A DNA stretch of 64,000 nt from Acidimicrobiales bacterium (GTDB lineage Bacteria; Actinomycetota; Acidimicrobiia; Acidimicrobiales; Aldehydirespiratoraceae): contig JAJCXY010000053.1 in the NCBI GenBank assembly GCA_029263215.1, positions 1 to 64,000 on the forward strand, in the 5' to 3' direction. Positions within the stretch are counted from its first letter, which is position 1. Every line of letters begins with the position of its first letter. Both the position numbers and the translations under genes were made by a program. This document shows, piece by piece, positions 9,294 to 18,692 of the stretch. The notes under the pieces are model-generated. The model saw only the letters and a list, made by a program, of their open reading frames with translations. It had not been told where the DNA came from and made no database searches.

Positions 9294-10357
9294 TGGAACC
9301 ACGCACCGATCGATACTCCTGGCGCATGGTGGGCCCCGACCAGCCCCTCGAGCGGGCTGAGGGCGCGGCGCGTCCCCCCGAGGATGGAGAGGTACTCGTC
9401 GAGATCGCCGGATGCGGGGTGTGTCACACCGACATCGGGTTCCTCGATGGAGATGTGAAGACCGTGGCCCCCCTGCCCCTCGTTCTCGGCCACGAGATCA
9501 GCGGCCATGTCGTCGAAGCCGGCGCCGGCGCCGAGTCCTGGATGGGCCGCGACGTACTGATTCCCGCAGTAATTCCCTGCGGCAACTGCGACCTCTGTTC
9601 GGCGGGCCGCTCGAACGTATGCCAAGAAGCACTGATGCCCGGAAACGACTTCGATGGCGGTTTCGCCAGCCATGTGACCGTTCCCGCCGCGGGCCTCTCG
9701 GTCATCGACGAACTGCCGCCCGGACTCGAACTGGCCGACCTGTGTGTAATCGCCGACGCGGTCACCACCCCCCTACAGGCGATGAAACGTGCGGAGGTGG
9801 CTGCTGGAGACTTCGTGGTGGTGGTCGGAGCGGGAGGGGTGGGCACCTACGCCGTGCAGATCGCCGCGGCCTACGGAGCGAATGTGGTGGCGATCGACAT
9901 CGACGACTCGCGCCTCGAACCTCTACTCCAGCACGGCGCAAGCGCAACCGTGAACGCCAGAGGGCTGTCGCCCCGAGAAGTGCGCGACCAGGTTCGTGCC
10001 CACGCGTCAGCGCTCGGTGCGCCGCGAACCGGTTGGAAGATCATGGAGTGTTCGGGAAGCTCGTCGGGCCAGGAGACCGCTTACGGCCTACTGGTTCCCG
10101 CCGCCATCCTCGGCGTGGTCGGCTTCACCCGCGACAAGGTGTCGATAAGGCTCTCCAACCTCATGGCCTTCGACGCCACCGCCATCGGCAACTGGGGTTG
10201 CCCGATCGAGCTCTACCCCGAAGCCGTCGAACTGGTCACCTCCGGCAAGATCGAAGTACTTCCTTTCACCCGCAAGGTCGCCATGAGCGAGATCAACACC
10301 GTGATGGCCGATGTGCACGAGGGCAACGATCCTCGGCGAACAATTCTCATCCCCTAA
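9293..10357 (+). CDS. had: 6-hydroxycyclohex-1-ene-1-carbonyl-CoA dehydrogenase
   Basis: Zn-alcohol dehydrogenase fold (GCGVCHTDIGFLDGDVKT...GHEISGHV, CGNCDLCSAGRSNVCQ, GAGGVGTYAVQIA) in operon with oah and dch. Confidence 0.85.
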   Translation: MEPRTDRYSWRMVGPDQPLERAEGAARPPEDGEVLVEIAGCGVCHTDIGFLDGDVKTVAPLPLVLGHEISGHVVEAGAGAESWMGRDVLIPAVIPCGNCDLCSAGRSNVCQEALMPGNDFDGGFASHVTVPAAGLSVIDELPPGLELADLCVIADAVTTPLQAMKRAEVAAGDFVVVVGAGGVGTYAVQIAAAYGANVVAIDIDDSRLEPLLQHGASATVNARGLSPREVRDQVRAHASALGAPRTGWKIMECSGSSSGQETAYGLLVPAAILGVVGFTRDKVSIRLSNLMAFDATAIGNWGCPIELYPEAVELVTSGKIEVLPFTRKVAMSEINTVMADVHEGNDPRRTILIP

Positions 10358-10369
10358 AGGAGCAATGCA

Positions 10370-11461
10370 ATGGAGTTTGTCAACCACGATCTCGACCCGA
10401 ACAAGGAGTTCAACGAGATCCTCTACGAGGAGCGACCGGTGTTCGATTCTGCCGGTGCGCCGGTGGAAGGTCTCCACTCGGTCTGGATCACCCTCGACAA
10501 CCCCGAACAGCTCAACTCGTACACCACCGGTGCCACCAAGGAAGTCATTTTTGCCTTCGGTAGGGCATCGGTGGATCGCGCCGCGGTGGCGGTGGTGTTC
10601 ACCGGTAGCGGCGACCGCTCCTTCTGCACCGGCGGCAATACCGAGGAGTACTCCGAGTACTACGCGGGCCGGCCCGGCGAGTACCGCCAGTACATGCGCC
10701 TGTTCAACGACATGGTGTCGGCGATCCTGGCCTGCGACAAGCCGGTGATCAACCGCGTCAACGGGATGCGGATCGGGGGTGGCCAGGAGATCGGAATGGC
10801 CTGCGACTTCACCCTGGCTGCCGACACCGCCCGGTTCGGCCAGGCCGGACCCAAGCACGGATCGGCTCCCGACGGAGGGTCCACCGACTTCCTGCATCTC
10901 TACGTTGGCTGGAGTGAGGCGATGGCCAGCTGTGTTCTCTGCGATCCGTGGAGCGCCCACGAGGCCATGCGCCTGGGTCTGGTCAACGACATCTTCCCGG
11001 TGCTGAAGGTCGATGGGGAGTTCGTGCCCAACCCCCTCGTGGTTACCGATCGTTACCTCGATGATTGGGGCAAGATCGTGCACGGCAAGTCGAAGGAGGG
11101 CGAGGCGCTGGCCGAGGGCAAGACAACGCTCAGGTCGGGAACAGTCGACTTCGAACTGCTCGACGCGGGGGTCGACGCAATGATCACCAAGATCCTCTAC
11201 ACCATGCCCGACTGCACCATCAAGACCGTCGAGTCGTTGCGCAAGAAGAAGCTCGAACACTGGGATCAGAACCGCGAAACCAACCGGGCCTGGCTCTCGC
11301 TCAACATGATGACGGAGGCCAAGGCGGGGTTCCAGGCCTTCCACCGCGGCTCTCGCGAGGTGGGAAGGGAGGTCGACTACATCGACCTTCGCCGTCGCCT
11401 CGCCAACGGAGAGGTGTGGGGCGACGACCTCATCGCGGCCGTCTCGCCCCAAGACTCGTGA
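10370..11461 (+). CDS. oah: 6-oxocyclohex-1-ene-1-carbonyl-CoA hydrolase (ring opening)
   Basis: Crotonase fold with long N-terminus; WITLDNPEQLNSYTTGATKEVIFAFGRASVDRAAVAVVFTGSGDRSFCTGGNTEEYSEYYAGRPGEYRQYMRLFNDMV; characteristic Oah/BamA residues. Confidence 0.9.
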   Translation: MEFVNHDLDPNKEFNEILYEERPVFDSAGAPVEGLHSVWITLDNPEQLNSYTTGATKEVIFAFGRASVDRAAVAVVFTGSGDRSFCTGGNTEEYSEYYAGRPGEYRQYMRLFNDMVSAILACDKPVINRVNGMRIGGGQEIGMACDFTLAADTARFGQAGPKHGSAPDGGSTDFLHLYVGWSEAMASCVLCDPWSAHEAMRLGLVNDIFPVLKVDGEFVPNPLVVTDRYLDDWGKIVHGKSKEGEALAEGKTTLRSGTVDFELLDAGVDAMITKILYTMPDCTIKTVESLRKKKLEHWDQNRETNRAWLSLNMMTEAKAGFQAFHRGSREVGREVDYIDLRRRLANGEVWGDDLIAAVSPQDS

Positions 11462-12219
11462 GCGGCGATCTGGTCGGTCACGACGTCTCCGACGACGGAT
11501 CGGTCCACACGATCACGCTCACCAGTCCCCCCGGCAATGTGATCGACATTGCCATGTGTGAGCGACTCGCGCCGGCCATCGCCAGTGCTGCGGAATCGAC
11601 CGACGCCAAGGTTCTGGTGTTGCGCGCCGAAGGCAAGCACTTCTCCTTCGGCGCCAGCGTGGAGGAGCATCTGCCCGACAAGGCGCCTGCGATGCTCGCC
11701 GCCCTCGGTGGGGTGATACGGCAGCTGATCGGCTTTCCCTACCCCACCATTGCCGTGGTGCAGGGCAGCTGCTTGGGTGGTGGACTCGAACTGGTCCTCG
11801 CCTGCGGCATTGTGATCGCCCACGAGGAAGCCACCCTGGCCAGCCCCGAGATCCAACTCGGGGTGATTGCCCCTGCAGCCACGGCCCTGATGGTGGGTCG
11901 GGCGGCGGAGGACCTGCTCCTTACCGGCAGGAGCGTCGGGGCCTCAGAGGCCCAGTTGATGGGGATCGTCAACATTGTGGTCGGCGACGACCTCGATGAA
12001 GCGATCGACACCTTCGTCGGTCGCCACTTCGTGAAGCGATCGCCTTTCTCGCTCAGGATGGCCACCAAGGCGGTGAGGGCCGGTCGTGTCGCCGAGGTCG
12101 AAGCCCGACTCGATGCGGCCGAGCGTCTCTATCTCGAGCAGCTCCTTCCCAGCCACGACGGAGTCGAAGGGATCAGAGCCTTCATCGACAAGCGTCCTGC
12201 CGAGTGGACCAACAGCTGA
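11458..12219 (+). CDS. dch: Cyclohexa-1,5-diene-1-carbonyl-CoA hydratase
   Basis: Crotonase family with FSFGASVEEHLPDKAPAML and CLGGGLELVLACGIVIAHEEATLASPEIQLGVIAP; GTG start overlapping oah stop. Confidence 0.85.
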   Translation: MSGDLVGHDVSDDGSVHTITLTSPPGNVIDIAMCERLAPAIASAAESTDAKVLVLRAEGKHFSFGASVEEHLPDKAPAMLAALGGVIRQLIGFPYPTIAVVQGSCLGGGLELVLACGIVIAHEEATLASPEIQLGVIAPAATALMVGRAAEDLLLTGRSVGASEAQLMGIVNIVVGDDLDEAIDTFVGRHFVKRSPFSLRMATKAVRAGRVAEVEARLDAAERLYLEQLLPSHDGVEGIRAFIDKRPAEWTNS

Positions 12220-12229
12220 GACCCGCGGC

Positions 12230-13525
12230 TCACTCAACGAAGAAGCGGCGGGCCTTCAGCTCGAACCGGGGGAGAGCTGAGCGCGGTACCCGAGTGACGG
12301 TGGGACGTAGGCCGAGAGCGGAGGCGAAGGCCTCGGCAACCTCGCGCTCGGCATCGGCCCCGTCGGTGCCGTCGCGACATTCGATCTCGATGAGCACCTC
12401 GCCCATCTCGCTACGGCTGGTGATCGTCACCCTGAACTCGTCGATGAACTGGTGGCGGCGCAGAAGGTTCTCCACCGCGGCGGGAAAGAGGTTGACCCCT
12501 CGAACCACCACCATGTCGTCGGCTCTGGCGATGATGCCCCCGGCGAATCGGGTGAACGTGCGGCCACAGGGGCACGGTGAATCGTCGATGCGCACGATGT
12601 CGCCGGTGCGGTAGCGAACCACCGGAAACCCGATGCGGCCCAGATTGGTGAGCACGAGCTCTCCCTGGCGCCCGGCATCCACCGGTCGACCAGAGTCGGG
12701 ATCGATCACCTCGACGATGAACTCACTGTCGATGGCGTGGGTGGCTCCGGTGCGCGCCTGGCAACCGAAGCTGTGAGCTCCGACCTCCGACGCGCCCGCA
12801 TGGTCGTAGCAGTGGGCCTGCCAGCCGGTCTCCAGTCGATCCCTGGTGGCGGGAATGCTCGCTCCGGTTTCGCCCGCGTGCACCATGGTGGCGATCGGAA
12901 TGCTCGACAGGTCGAACCCCTCTTCGCGGGCGATTTCGATGAGGCGCAGGGCATAGGTGGGGGTGCAGCACATAGCCGTGACGCCGAGGTCGGCCATCAA
13001 CTCGAGACGCTGGGTGGAGGTGCGACCTCCTCCAGGGATCATCATTGCTCCGACCCGTCGGGCACCGCCCAAGGCCGCCCAGAACCCGATGAAGGGTCCG
13101 AACGAGAAAGGAACGAACAGTCGATCCTTGGCGGTGACACCGGCTCCCGCCAGCACGAACCCCCAGCAGTGCCCCCACCAGTCCCAGCTTTCCACCGTGT
13201 CGAACACTCTGAGGGGCTCGCCGGTGGTGCCCGAGGTCTGGTGGATACGTGCGTAGGCATCTTCTTCGAAGGTGCAGTTGGCGCTCGAGACCCCGTCGGA
13301 CTGGGCCGCGAGCAGGTCGGCCTTGGTGGTGAACGGCAACTCGGCCAGATCATCGAAGGTGCGCACATCATCGGGGGTGGCCCCCGCGAGTTGGAGCTTC
13401 TGAGTGACGATCGGGTTCGCGCCGAAGGTCTTGGTCAACAGGGTGGCGAGCTTGGCTTCCTGGAGATCGCGCAGTCGCTCACGGGGCAGGGTCTCAATTC
13501 CCTGGTCGAAGAAGTTCGTTTCCAT
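12230..13525 (-). CDS. PaaK-type (phenylacetate-CoA ligase family) aryl-CoA ligase
   Basis: HQTSGTTGEPLRVFDTVESW, CYDHAGASEVGAHSFGC, YRTGDIVRIDDSPCPCGRTFTRFAGGIIARADDMVVVRGVNLFP; METNFFDQG... start at 13525. Confidence 0.85.
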   Translation of the reverse strand: METNFFDQGIETLPRERLRDLQEAKLATLLTKTFGANPIVTQKLQLAGATPDDVRTFDDLAELPFTTKADLLAAQSDGVSSANCTFEEDAYARIHQTSGTTGEPLRVFDTVESWDWWGHCWGFVLAGAGVTAKDRLFVPFSFGPFIGFWAALGGARRVGAMMIPGGGRTSTQRLELMADLGVTAMCCTPTYALRLIEIAREEGFDLSSIPIATMVHAGETGASIPATRDRLETGWQAHCYDHAGASEVGAHSFGCQARTGATHAIDSEFIVEVIDPDSGRPVDAGRQGELVLTNLGRIGFPVVRYRTGDIVRIDDSPCPCGRTFTRFAGGIIARADDMVVVRGVNLFPAAVENLLRRHQFIDEFRVTITSRSEMGEVLIEIECRDGTDGADAEREVAEAFASALGLRPTVTRVPRSALPRFELKARRFFVE

Positions 13526-13553
13526 CCTTCGTGTCCCGTGGGTCGGTGTTTGG

Positions 13554-13826
13554 TCAGCCCTGCTCGGCCTTGCGGGTGAACAGGGCCAGATAGGTGGAGC
13601 AGGCAGTCTCGGCGCAGCTGGTGCAGGCATCGCTGAAGCTCGCGGGATCGAGGCCGGTGGTGGTGGTCTCGAAGCCCATCGTGGAATAGAGCTCCTCCAG
13701 TTCGCCGATCCGTGATTCGTCGGAGACAGTTCGCTGTTCCCAGCCCTCGTCGGTGAGGGCGCGCGATTTCAGGACGACGATTCCCTCAGAGCAGTAGACC
13801 GGCTCGGAACCGTCCGGTTCACTCAC
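13554..13826 (-). CDS. Small (about 90 aa) Cys-containing protein of the bcr operon, function unknown
   Basis: GTG start overlaps the bcrD stop (GTGA); ...VYCSEGIVVLKSRAL...FSDACTSCAETACSTYLALFTRKAEQG. Confidence 0.65.
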   Translation of the reverse strand: MSEPDGSEPVYCSEGIVVLKSRALTDEGWEQRTVSDESRIGELEELYSTMGFETTTTGLDPASFSDACTSCAETACSTYLALFTRKAEQG

Positions 13827-14644
13827 GCGTCGGTGCCAACCAGTTCTTCGGTGCGGAGCTTCTCGAGGCGTCGGTGAGCGAGGATCGCGCAGCCGAGGGC
13901 CGATACGAACTGCACCATCTCTCCTTCGGGCACGTTGACTTCGGCATCGAGGAGCTTGCTGACCGAGGTGCCCATGGTCTCGAAGCGCAGAATCCCACCG
14001 ATGAGGGTGTATTCGGGTTCGGCCCGAACCCTTTTCATGAGCTGAACTGAGCGGCCGGTGAGCGATTCGATCGCCCCCTGCATGATGTCGGCCGGCGGGG
14101 TGCCCAACGACAGGTGGTTGATCACCTCAGATTCGGCGAACACGGCGCATACCCCCGAGATCGGCACCGGCTCCTTCGAGGTGGTCATCAGGGCACTGAT
14201 CTCCTCGGTGCCGAATCCCATGTAGCGAGCGGTTTTCTCGAGGAAGGCTCCGGTGCCGGCGGCGCACTTGTCGTTGAGCCGGAACGACACCACCTTCGCG
14301 ACCTCATCGACGCGACTGGCCTTCATGGTCTGGCCGCCCACGTCGAGAATCGTGCGGGTGCCGGGAAACAGGTGGCAGGCGCCGCGGGCGCTGGCGGTGA
14401 GATCGGTGACGTGCAGGTCCTTGAAGTCGACCTGGTGGCGACCCGAGCCGGTGGCGATCACGTAGGCGATGTCGGCCCGATCGACACCTGCGTCGTCAAG
14501 AGCTCGTTGGTATACGTCGTGGGCTACCTCTCGGAGCTTGAACCCGGTGGGAGACAGGGCCTTTCCGACGATCTGCTGGTCGTCGGTGAGGATCACCGCC
14601 TTGGCATAGGTGGAGCCGATGTCGAGCCCGGCTGTGATGGTCAT
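13823..14644 (-). CDS. bcrD: Class I benzoyl-CoA reductase subunit D (ASKHA ATPase)
   Basis: [22 protein letters not shown]..., [45 protein letters not shown] overlap with bcrA. Confidence 0.9.
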   Translation of the reverse strand: MTITAGLDIGSTYAKAVILTDDQQIVGKALSPTGFKLREVAHDVYQRALDDAGVDRADIAYVIATGSGRHQVDFKDLHVTDLTASARGACHLFPGTRTILDVGGQTMKASRVDEVAKVVSFRLNDKCAAGTGAFLEKTARYMGFGTEEISALMTTSKEPVPISGVCAVFAESEVINHLSLGTPPADIMQGAIESLTGRSVQLMKRVRAEPEYTLIGGILRFETMGTSVSKLLDAEVNVPEGEMVQFVSALGCAILAHRRLEKLRTEELVGTDA

Positions 14645-15456
14645 GAGTTGGCTCCGGTTTCTGCGGGCGTACGAGCCGCCAGGATGTTGTCGAGGGCAAA
14701 CATGGCGGCACCGAGTGCGCCCATGTAATGGCAGTCCTCGCTGATGTTGAGCTTCTTCTCCAGGCGATCCTCGAGGGCCTTGACCATGCCCTGGTTGCGC
14801 GAAACCCCTCCGGTGAACGTGATCTCGTCCTCGATCCCCACCCTGCGCATCAGGCCGGCCGAGCGAGAAGCGATCGACTTGTGCACCCCCCACAGGATGT
14901 CTTCGATCTTCTTGCCCTTACCGATCCAGGCGAGTACTTCTGATTCGGCGAAGACGGTGCAGGTGGTGCTGATCTTGATCGGCTTGGTGCTCTGGAGGGA
15001 GACGGGGCCGAGGTCGTCGAGGGGAATGTCGAGGGCGGCCGAGGCCGCTCCCAGGAAGCGCCCGGTACCCGCCGCACACTTGTCGTTCATGCAGAAGTCG
15101 GTAATCTCGCCGTCGGCGGTGACCGAGATCGCTTTCGTGTCCTGGCCCCCCATGTCGACCACGGTGCGGGTGTTGGGAAACAGGTGCACCGCGCCACGGC
15201 CGTGGCAGCTGATCTCGGTGACCTGGCTGTCGCCGAAGGTGACCCGGTAGCGGCCGTAGCCGGTACCGATGACGTACTTGACGTCGTCGCGGTTGATGTC
15301 GCCCTCCGTGAGCGCCTCGGCGAAGGCATCCTCGGCGGCCTGGATGACGTTGGCGCCGGTGTCGAGGAGCGCTCGACCCACGATCTTGGCGTCTTCGTCG
15401 ATGATGATTGCCTTGGTCTGGGTCGAACCGACGTCGACGCCTGCTGCGTATGCCAT
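14641..15456 (-). CDS. bcrA: Class I benzoyl-CoA reductase subunit A (ASKHA ATPase)
   Basis: [22 protein letters not shown]..., [48 protein letters not shown]. Confidence 0.9.
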   Translation of the reverse strand: MAYAAGVDVGSTQTKAIIIDEDAKIVGRALLDTGANVIQAAEDAFAEALTEGDINRDDVKYVIGTGYGRYRVTFGDSQVTEISCHGRGAVHLFPNTRTVVDMGGQDTKAISVTADGEITDFCMNDKCAAGTGRFLGAASAALDIPLDDLGPVSLQSTKPIKISTTCTVFAESEVLAWIGKGKKIEDILWGVHKSIASRSAGLMRRVGIEDEITFTGGVSRNQGMVKALEDRLEKKLNISEDCHYMGALGAAMFALDNILAARTPAETGANS

Positions 15457-15461
15457 GAGCT

Positions 15462-16766
15462 TCAGTCCTTCGGGCCGGCTTGGGCCATTTGTCGACGGGA
15501 TGCCAATCCTTCGAAGAAGGCATCGATTCGGTTCTTCATCTGGGCTTCGGAGACGACACGTCGGTCCATCATGTCGGACTCGATGAACAGGCTCGGTGTG
15601 CCGGTCTTCTCGGTGAGGCTGCGGCGGCCGTCGGCGAGGCCGGTGGACACGGTGCGACAGCTCTTGATGGGGTGGTAGATGACTCCGTCGGCGTGATGAT
15701 CGGCGATCATCTGCTCGAGCACGGTGTCTTGGTGGAACATCGAATCCATGGCGTCACGCACGGAGACGAGCATCCCTTCGGCGAGGCTGGCCAGCGGATC
15801 GTTGAGGTCGTACTCGAACCCCCGGTTGGTGCCTCCCGATGCGAACCACAGGTAGGTGGAGTTCACGAAGGTGCCGCCCCATTCGCTGAACAGTTCGTTG
15901 AATCGGCGGAAGATCGGGTAGCAGGGAACGCCCACGAACAGGAGGCGGTATTGCTCGTCCATGTCCTGGCCGAGCCCATTGGCCACCTTGTATTCCATTT
16001 CCTCGACGAGGCGCTCGAAGTAGCGAGCACCCTCTTCGGTGCCCCGGAATCCGTTGGCGACTCCGAGGTAGATCGTGCCGTCGGTGAGGGCGTTGAACAC
16101 CGAGGGCCGTGCCGAGTTGAGCTCGAGCATCCGGCTCCAGCAGCGGGTCATGGTGTTGGCGTGGCCGAGGATGTCGCGGAACTTGTCGATGTCGAAGCTC
16201 TTGCCGGTGACCTGCTCACAAACGGTGATCAGCTCTCGGAGCTGGACCTCGACGTACTTCCGGTCGGCTTCGAAGTCGGCGTTGCCGGCCCAGGTCTGGC
16301 CGCCGGCCTGGCGGGTGCCGGGAACGTCGATGGTGTACATGGGAGTGCCGTACATGCGCTCCCAGATCTCGGCCCATTTGATGTAGGTGTTGCAGGCGTT
16401 GGTGAGTACCGAGATGGTGGGCTTGGGGAGTCGGCCCATGGGGTGATCGCCGCCCCGGAGCTGCACTGCGACGTCGGCCTTGACGTAGCCGCAGATATCG
16501 GGCGAGTAGCCGTAGTCCTCGGCTTCTTCGAGAAGCTCGTGGGCGACGTGGCGTACCGCGGTTTGTAGCGAGGTGATCTCGGGAAACACCACCGGTAGGT
16601 CGAATGTCTTCAAGATCTCGTTACAGCTGCCCATGACGAATACGTAGGCGGCCTCGCCGCCGGTCTTCGCGGTTTCGCCGAGTTCGGCGAACCAGTCGCG
16701 AAACAGGGCGGCGCCTTCGATATTTCCTCGCCCCACCAGTTCGTGGGTGTCTTCAAGAGTGCTCAT
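15462..16766 (-). CDS. bcrB: Class I benzoyl-CoA reductase subunit B
   Basis: HgdB/BcrB family: [74 protein letters not shown]. Confidence 0.9.
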   Translation of the reverse strand: MSTLEDTHELVGRGNIEGAALFRDWFAELGETAKTGGEAAYVFVMGSCNEILKTFDLPVVFPEITSLQTAVRHVAHELLEEAEDYGYSPDICGYVKADVAVQLRGGDHPMGRLPKPTISVLTNACNTYIKWAEIWERMYGTPMYTIDVPGTRQAGGQTWAGNADFEADRKYVEVQLRELITVCEQVTGKSFDIDKFRDILGHANTMTRCWSRMLELNSARPSVFNALTDGTIYLGVANGFRGTEEGARYFERLVEEMEYKVANGLGQDMDEQYRLLFVGVPCYPIFRRFNELFSEWGGTFVNSTYLWFASGGTNRGFEYDLNDPLASLAEGMLVSVRDAMDSMFHQDTVLEQMIADHHADGVIYHPIKSCRTVSTGLADGRRSLTEKTGTPSLFIESDMMDRRVVSEAQMKNRIDAFFEGLASRRQMAQAGPKD

Positions 16767-16794
16767 AGTCCCCTCCTCGAGGTTGGGATCGTGC

Positions 16795-17970
16795 TCATGC
16801 GAACAGCAGATTCTCGACGAAGGTCTCGACCTGCATCTCGAGCTGGCTGAACGACGTCATGTTCTCTTCGAATTCGCTCACGAAGTAGGCGATGCCTTCA
16901 TCGTCGAGAGCGTGGGTGTAGGTGACCTGCTCCTCGAGCCCGGGTTCGCACATCTTGGCGGCCGCGAGGATGGCGGCATCGGCTCGGGCCTCGTTGATGC
17001 GGGCGATGAGCATCTTCTCCTTGGGTTTGCGGTCGTCGTGTTGCACCGGGCTGTAGGACGACTGCTCGATGTAGGCCTCGGCCAGGTTGCGCAGGGGGTC
17101 GCCTTGGGTGTCGACGTCGCTAGTGATCCAGCGCATTCCGATGTGGAAGTCGTCGTCGACCACATAGCAGGTGCGCCCGAGCATGCGGATGAGATCGAAG
17201 GGGGGTTGCTCGCAGAATCCGCCCTCGAACACCACCCGAATCCGGTCTTCCTGCTTGGTGGAGCGCTCCCGGATTTGGGGGAGAAGGGTGGCGAGGAGCT
17301 CATTGTGCTCTTCGCGGGGGATCATCCCGGCCAACGACACCAGGGCATAGGCGTCCTCGGCGGCGATCAGCCAGGGTTGCTCGCGTTTGATGTCGTAGAG
17401 CTCACGCATCAGGCGTCGGTTTTCGTTGAAGACGGCGACGGAATGGGCGAGATCGTCGTCGCTGATCTCGCGGCCGGCTACCTCCTCGACGACACGGCGG
17501 ATTCGGTCGTACTCGTGGCGCAGGTAATCGACGCTCCCCGCCGAATTGGGGTTTTGGGGGAGGTAGAGAATCTGGCACGGGTAGTCGAAGTTGCGGCCCC
17601 AGATCGCAGCCAGGTTGCGGGCGGCATCGCAGATGGGATGGGAGACGAACATGTCGAACTGCACCCGGTCGCTGAGCGCCAACTCGAGGGAGGTCTTCAG
17701 GATCGAGCAGAGGTAGGAACCGAAGTGGGAGTCGGCGAGGTCGGGCTCGGTGGGAGCTCCGCGCACCTTGAAGGGGAGCATGCCGGCGGCGTGGATGATC
17801 TCTTCGGGGAACGACACCTGGAAGTGGCCGGCCACCTTGCCGCCTGCATCGCGCCAGCGGTTCACGGTCTCGAAATCGGGGGACTCGACCTGGTCGCGGC
17901 ATTCGAGAAGGGCATCGTCGAGTGATTTGCCGCGCCATTCGGGGAAGGTGACAGTGGTGGTGGGGGTCAT
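16795..17970 (-). CDS. bcrC: Class I benzoyl-CoA reductase subunit C
   Basis: HgdB/BcrC family: GHFQVSFPEEIIHAAGMLPFKVRGAPTEPDLADSHFGSYLCSILKTSLELAL, VSHPICDAARNLAAIW; followed by bcrB, bcrA and bcrD. Confidence 0.9.
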   Translation of the reverse strand: MTPTTTVTFPEWRGKSLDDALLECRDQVESPDFETVNRWRDAGGKVAGHFQVSFPEEIIHAAGMLPFKVRGAPTEPDLADSHFGSYLCSILKTSLELALSDRVQFDMFVSHPICDAARNLAAIWGRNFDYPCQILYLPQNPNSAGSVDYLRHEYDRIRRVVEEVAGREISDDDLAHSVAVFNENRRLMRELYDIKREQPWLIAAEDAYALVSLAGMIPREEHNELLATLLPQIRERSTKQEDRIRVVFEGGFCEQPPFDLIRMLGRTCYVVDDDFHIGMRWITSDVDTQGDPLRNLAEAYIEQSSYSPVQHDDRKPKEKMLIARINEARADAAILAAAKMCEPGLEEQVTYTHALDDEGIAYFVSEFEENMTSFSQLEMQVETFVENLLFA

Positions 17971-18590
17971 CGCGATTCTCCGTTTGTGTCGGCCGCGGCT
18001 CCGTGGAAGAAGAGTCCGAGGACATGGTCGAGGGAGGCGTCGGTGTTGCCGAACACGTTCCCGGCGTAGTCGCTGATCGATACCTCTACGAGGGCGACGA
18101 AGGACCAGGCGAGGACCCTGGCATCGCCTGGCGCCAGTTCGCCCTCTCGGATGCCGTCTTCGACGATGGTCTGGACCTGGTCGGGAAGGGCTCTTTGGTA
18201 GGCGATGACCAGAAGGCTGCGTTCTTCGCCGGCGAACGTGTTGATGTCTCGCCTGACGAGGCGGGTGAGTTCACGCTCCTCGTCGGGGAGTTCGAGGAAG
18301 GCCCGGGTGAGCTTCGCGAGCCGGTATTCGCACGAACCGGAGGCGGCGACGGCTTCGGCGAACAGGAGGCGCTTTCGCTCGAGGTCGGCGAGCATCATGG
18401 TGACGTAGAGCTTTTCCTTGCTCGCGAAGTGGTGGTAGAGGCCACCCTTGGTGACCTCCGCGGCCTGGGCGATCATGTCGGTGGTGACATCCGCGTAGTT
18501 CTTGGCGAGGAACAGGCGTTGGGCGGCGGCGACGATTCGCGCCGCCGTGGCCTCGGACTTGGTGGGTGGACTCTTGACTTGCAGTGTCAT
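17967..18590 (-). CDS. TetR-family regulator, first gene of the bcr operon
   Basis: MTLQVKSPPTKSEATAARIVAAAQRLFLAKNYADVTTDMIAQAAEVTKGGLYHHFASKEKLY HTH; ATG at 18590 chosen because the operator-like palindrome lies upstream; stop overlaps bcrC start (ATGA). Confidence 0.85.
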   Translation of the reverse strand: MTLQVKSPPTKSEATAARIVAAAQRLFLAKNYADVTTDMIAQAAEVTKGGLYHHFASKEKLYVTMMLADLERKRLLFAEAVAASGSCEYRLAKLTRAFLELPDEERELTRLVRRDINTFAGEERSLLVIAYQRALPDQVQTIVEDGIREGELAPGDARVLAWSFVALVEVSISDYAGNVFGNTDASLDHVLGLFFHGAAADTNGESR

Positions 18591-18613
18591 CTCGTCATTG
18601 ACCTCTGATACCG

Positions 18614-18631
18614 ACCGACTGACCGGTCGGT
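18614..18631. promoter_or_regulatory. TetR-type operator candidate between tetR-bcr operon and hemerythrin gene
   Basis: ACCGACTG-AC-CGGTCGGT, one mismatched pair (an additional ACCGACCG half-site begins at 18610); same architecture as 2536-2553 and 2698-2715. Confidence 0.75.
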
Positions 18632-18692
18632 AGTCACCATAAGGCGCGTTCCCGAATGTGTCAATGATGTTCAGGCCGAGTATTTTCACCCC

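Noticed and set aside
13823-15456. BcrA/BcrD-like ORFs as activators of a 2-hydroxyacyl-CoA dehydratase
   Set aside because: Two ASKHA subunits plus BcrB and BcrC in one operon, next to dch/oah/had, fits class I BCR better; phylogeny still needed.
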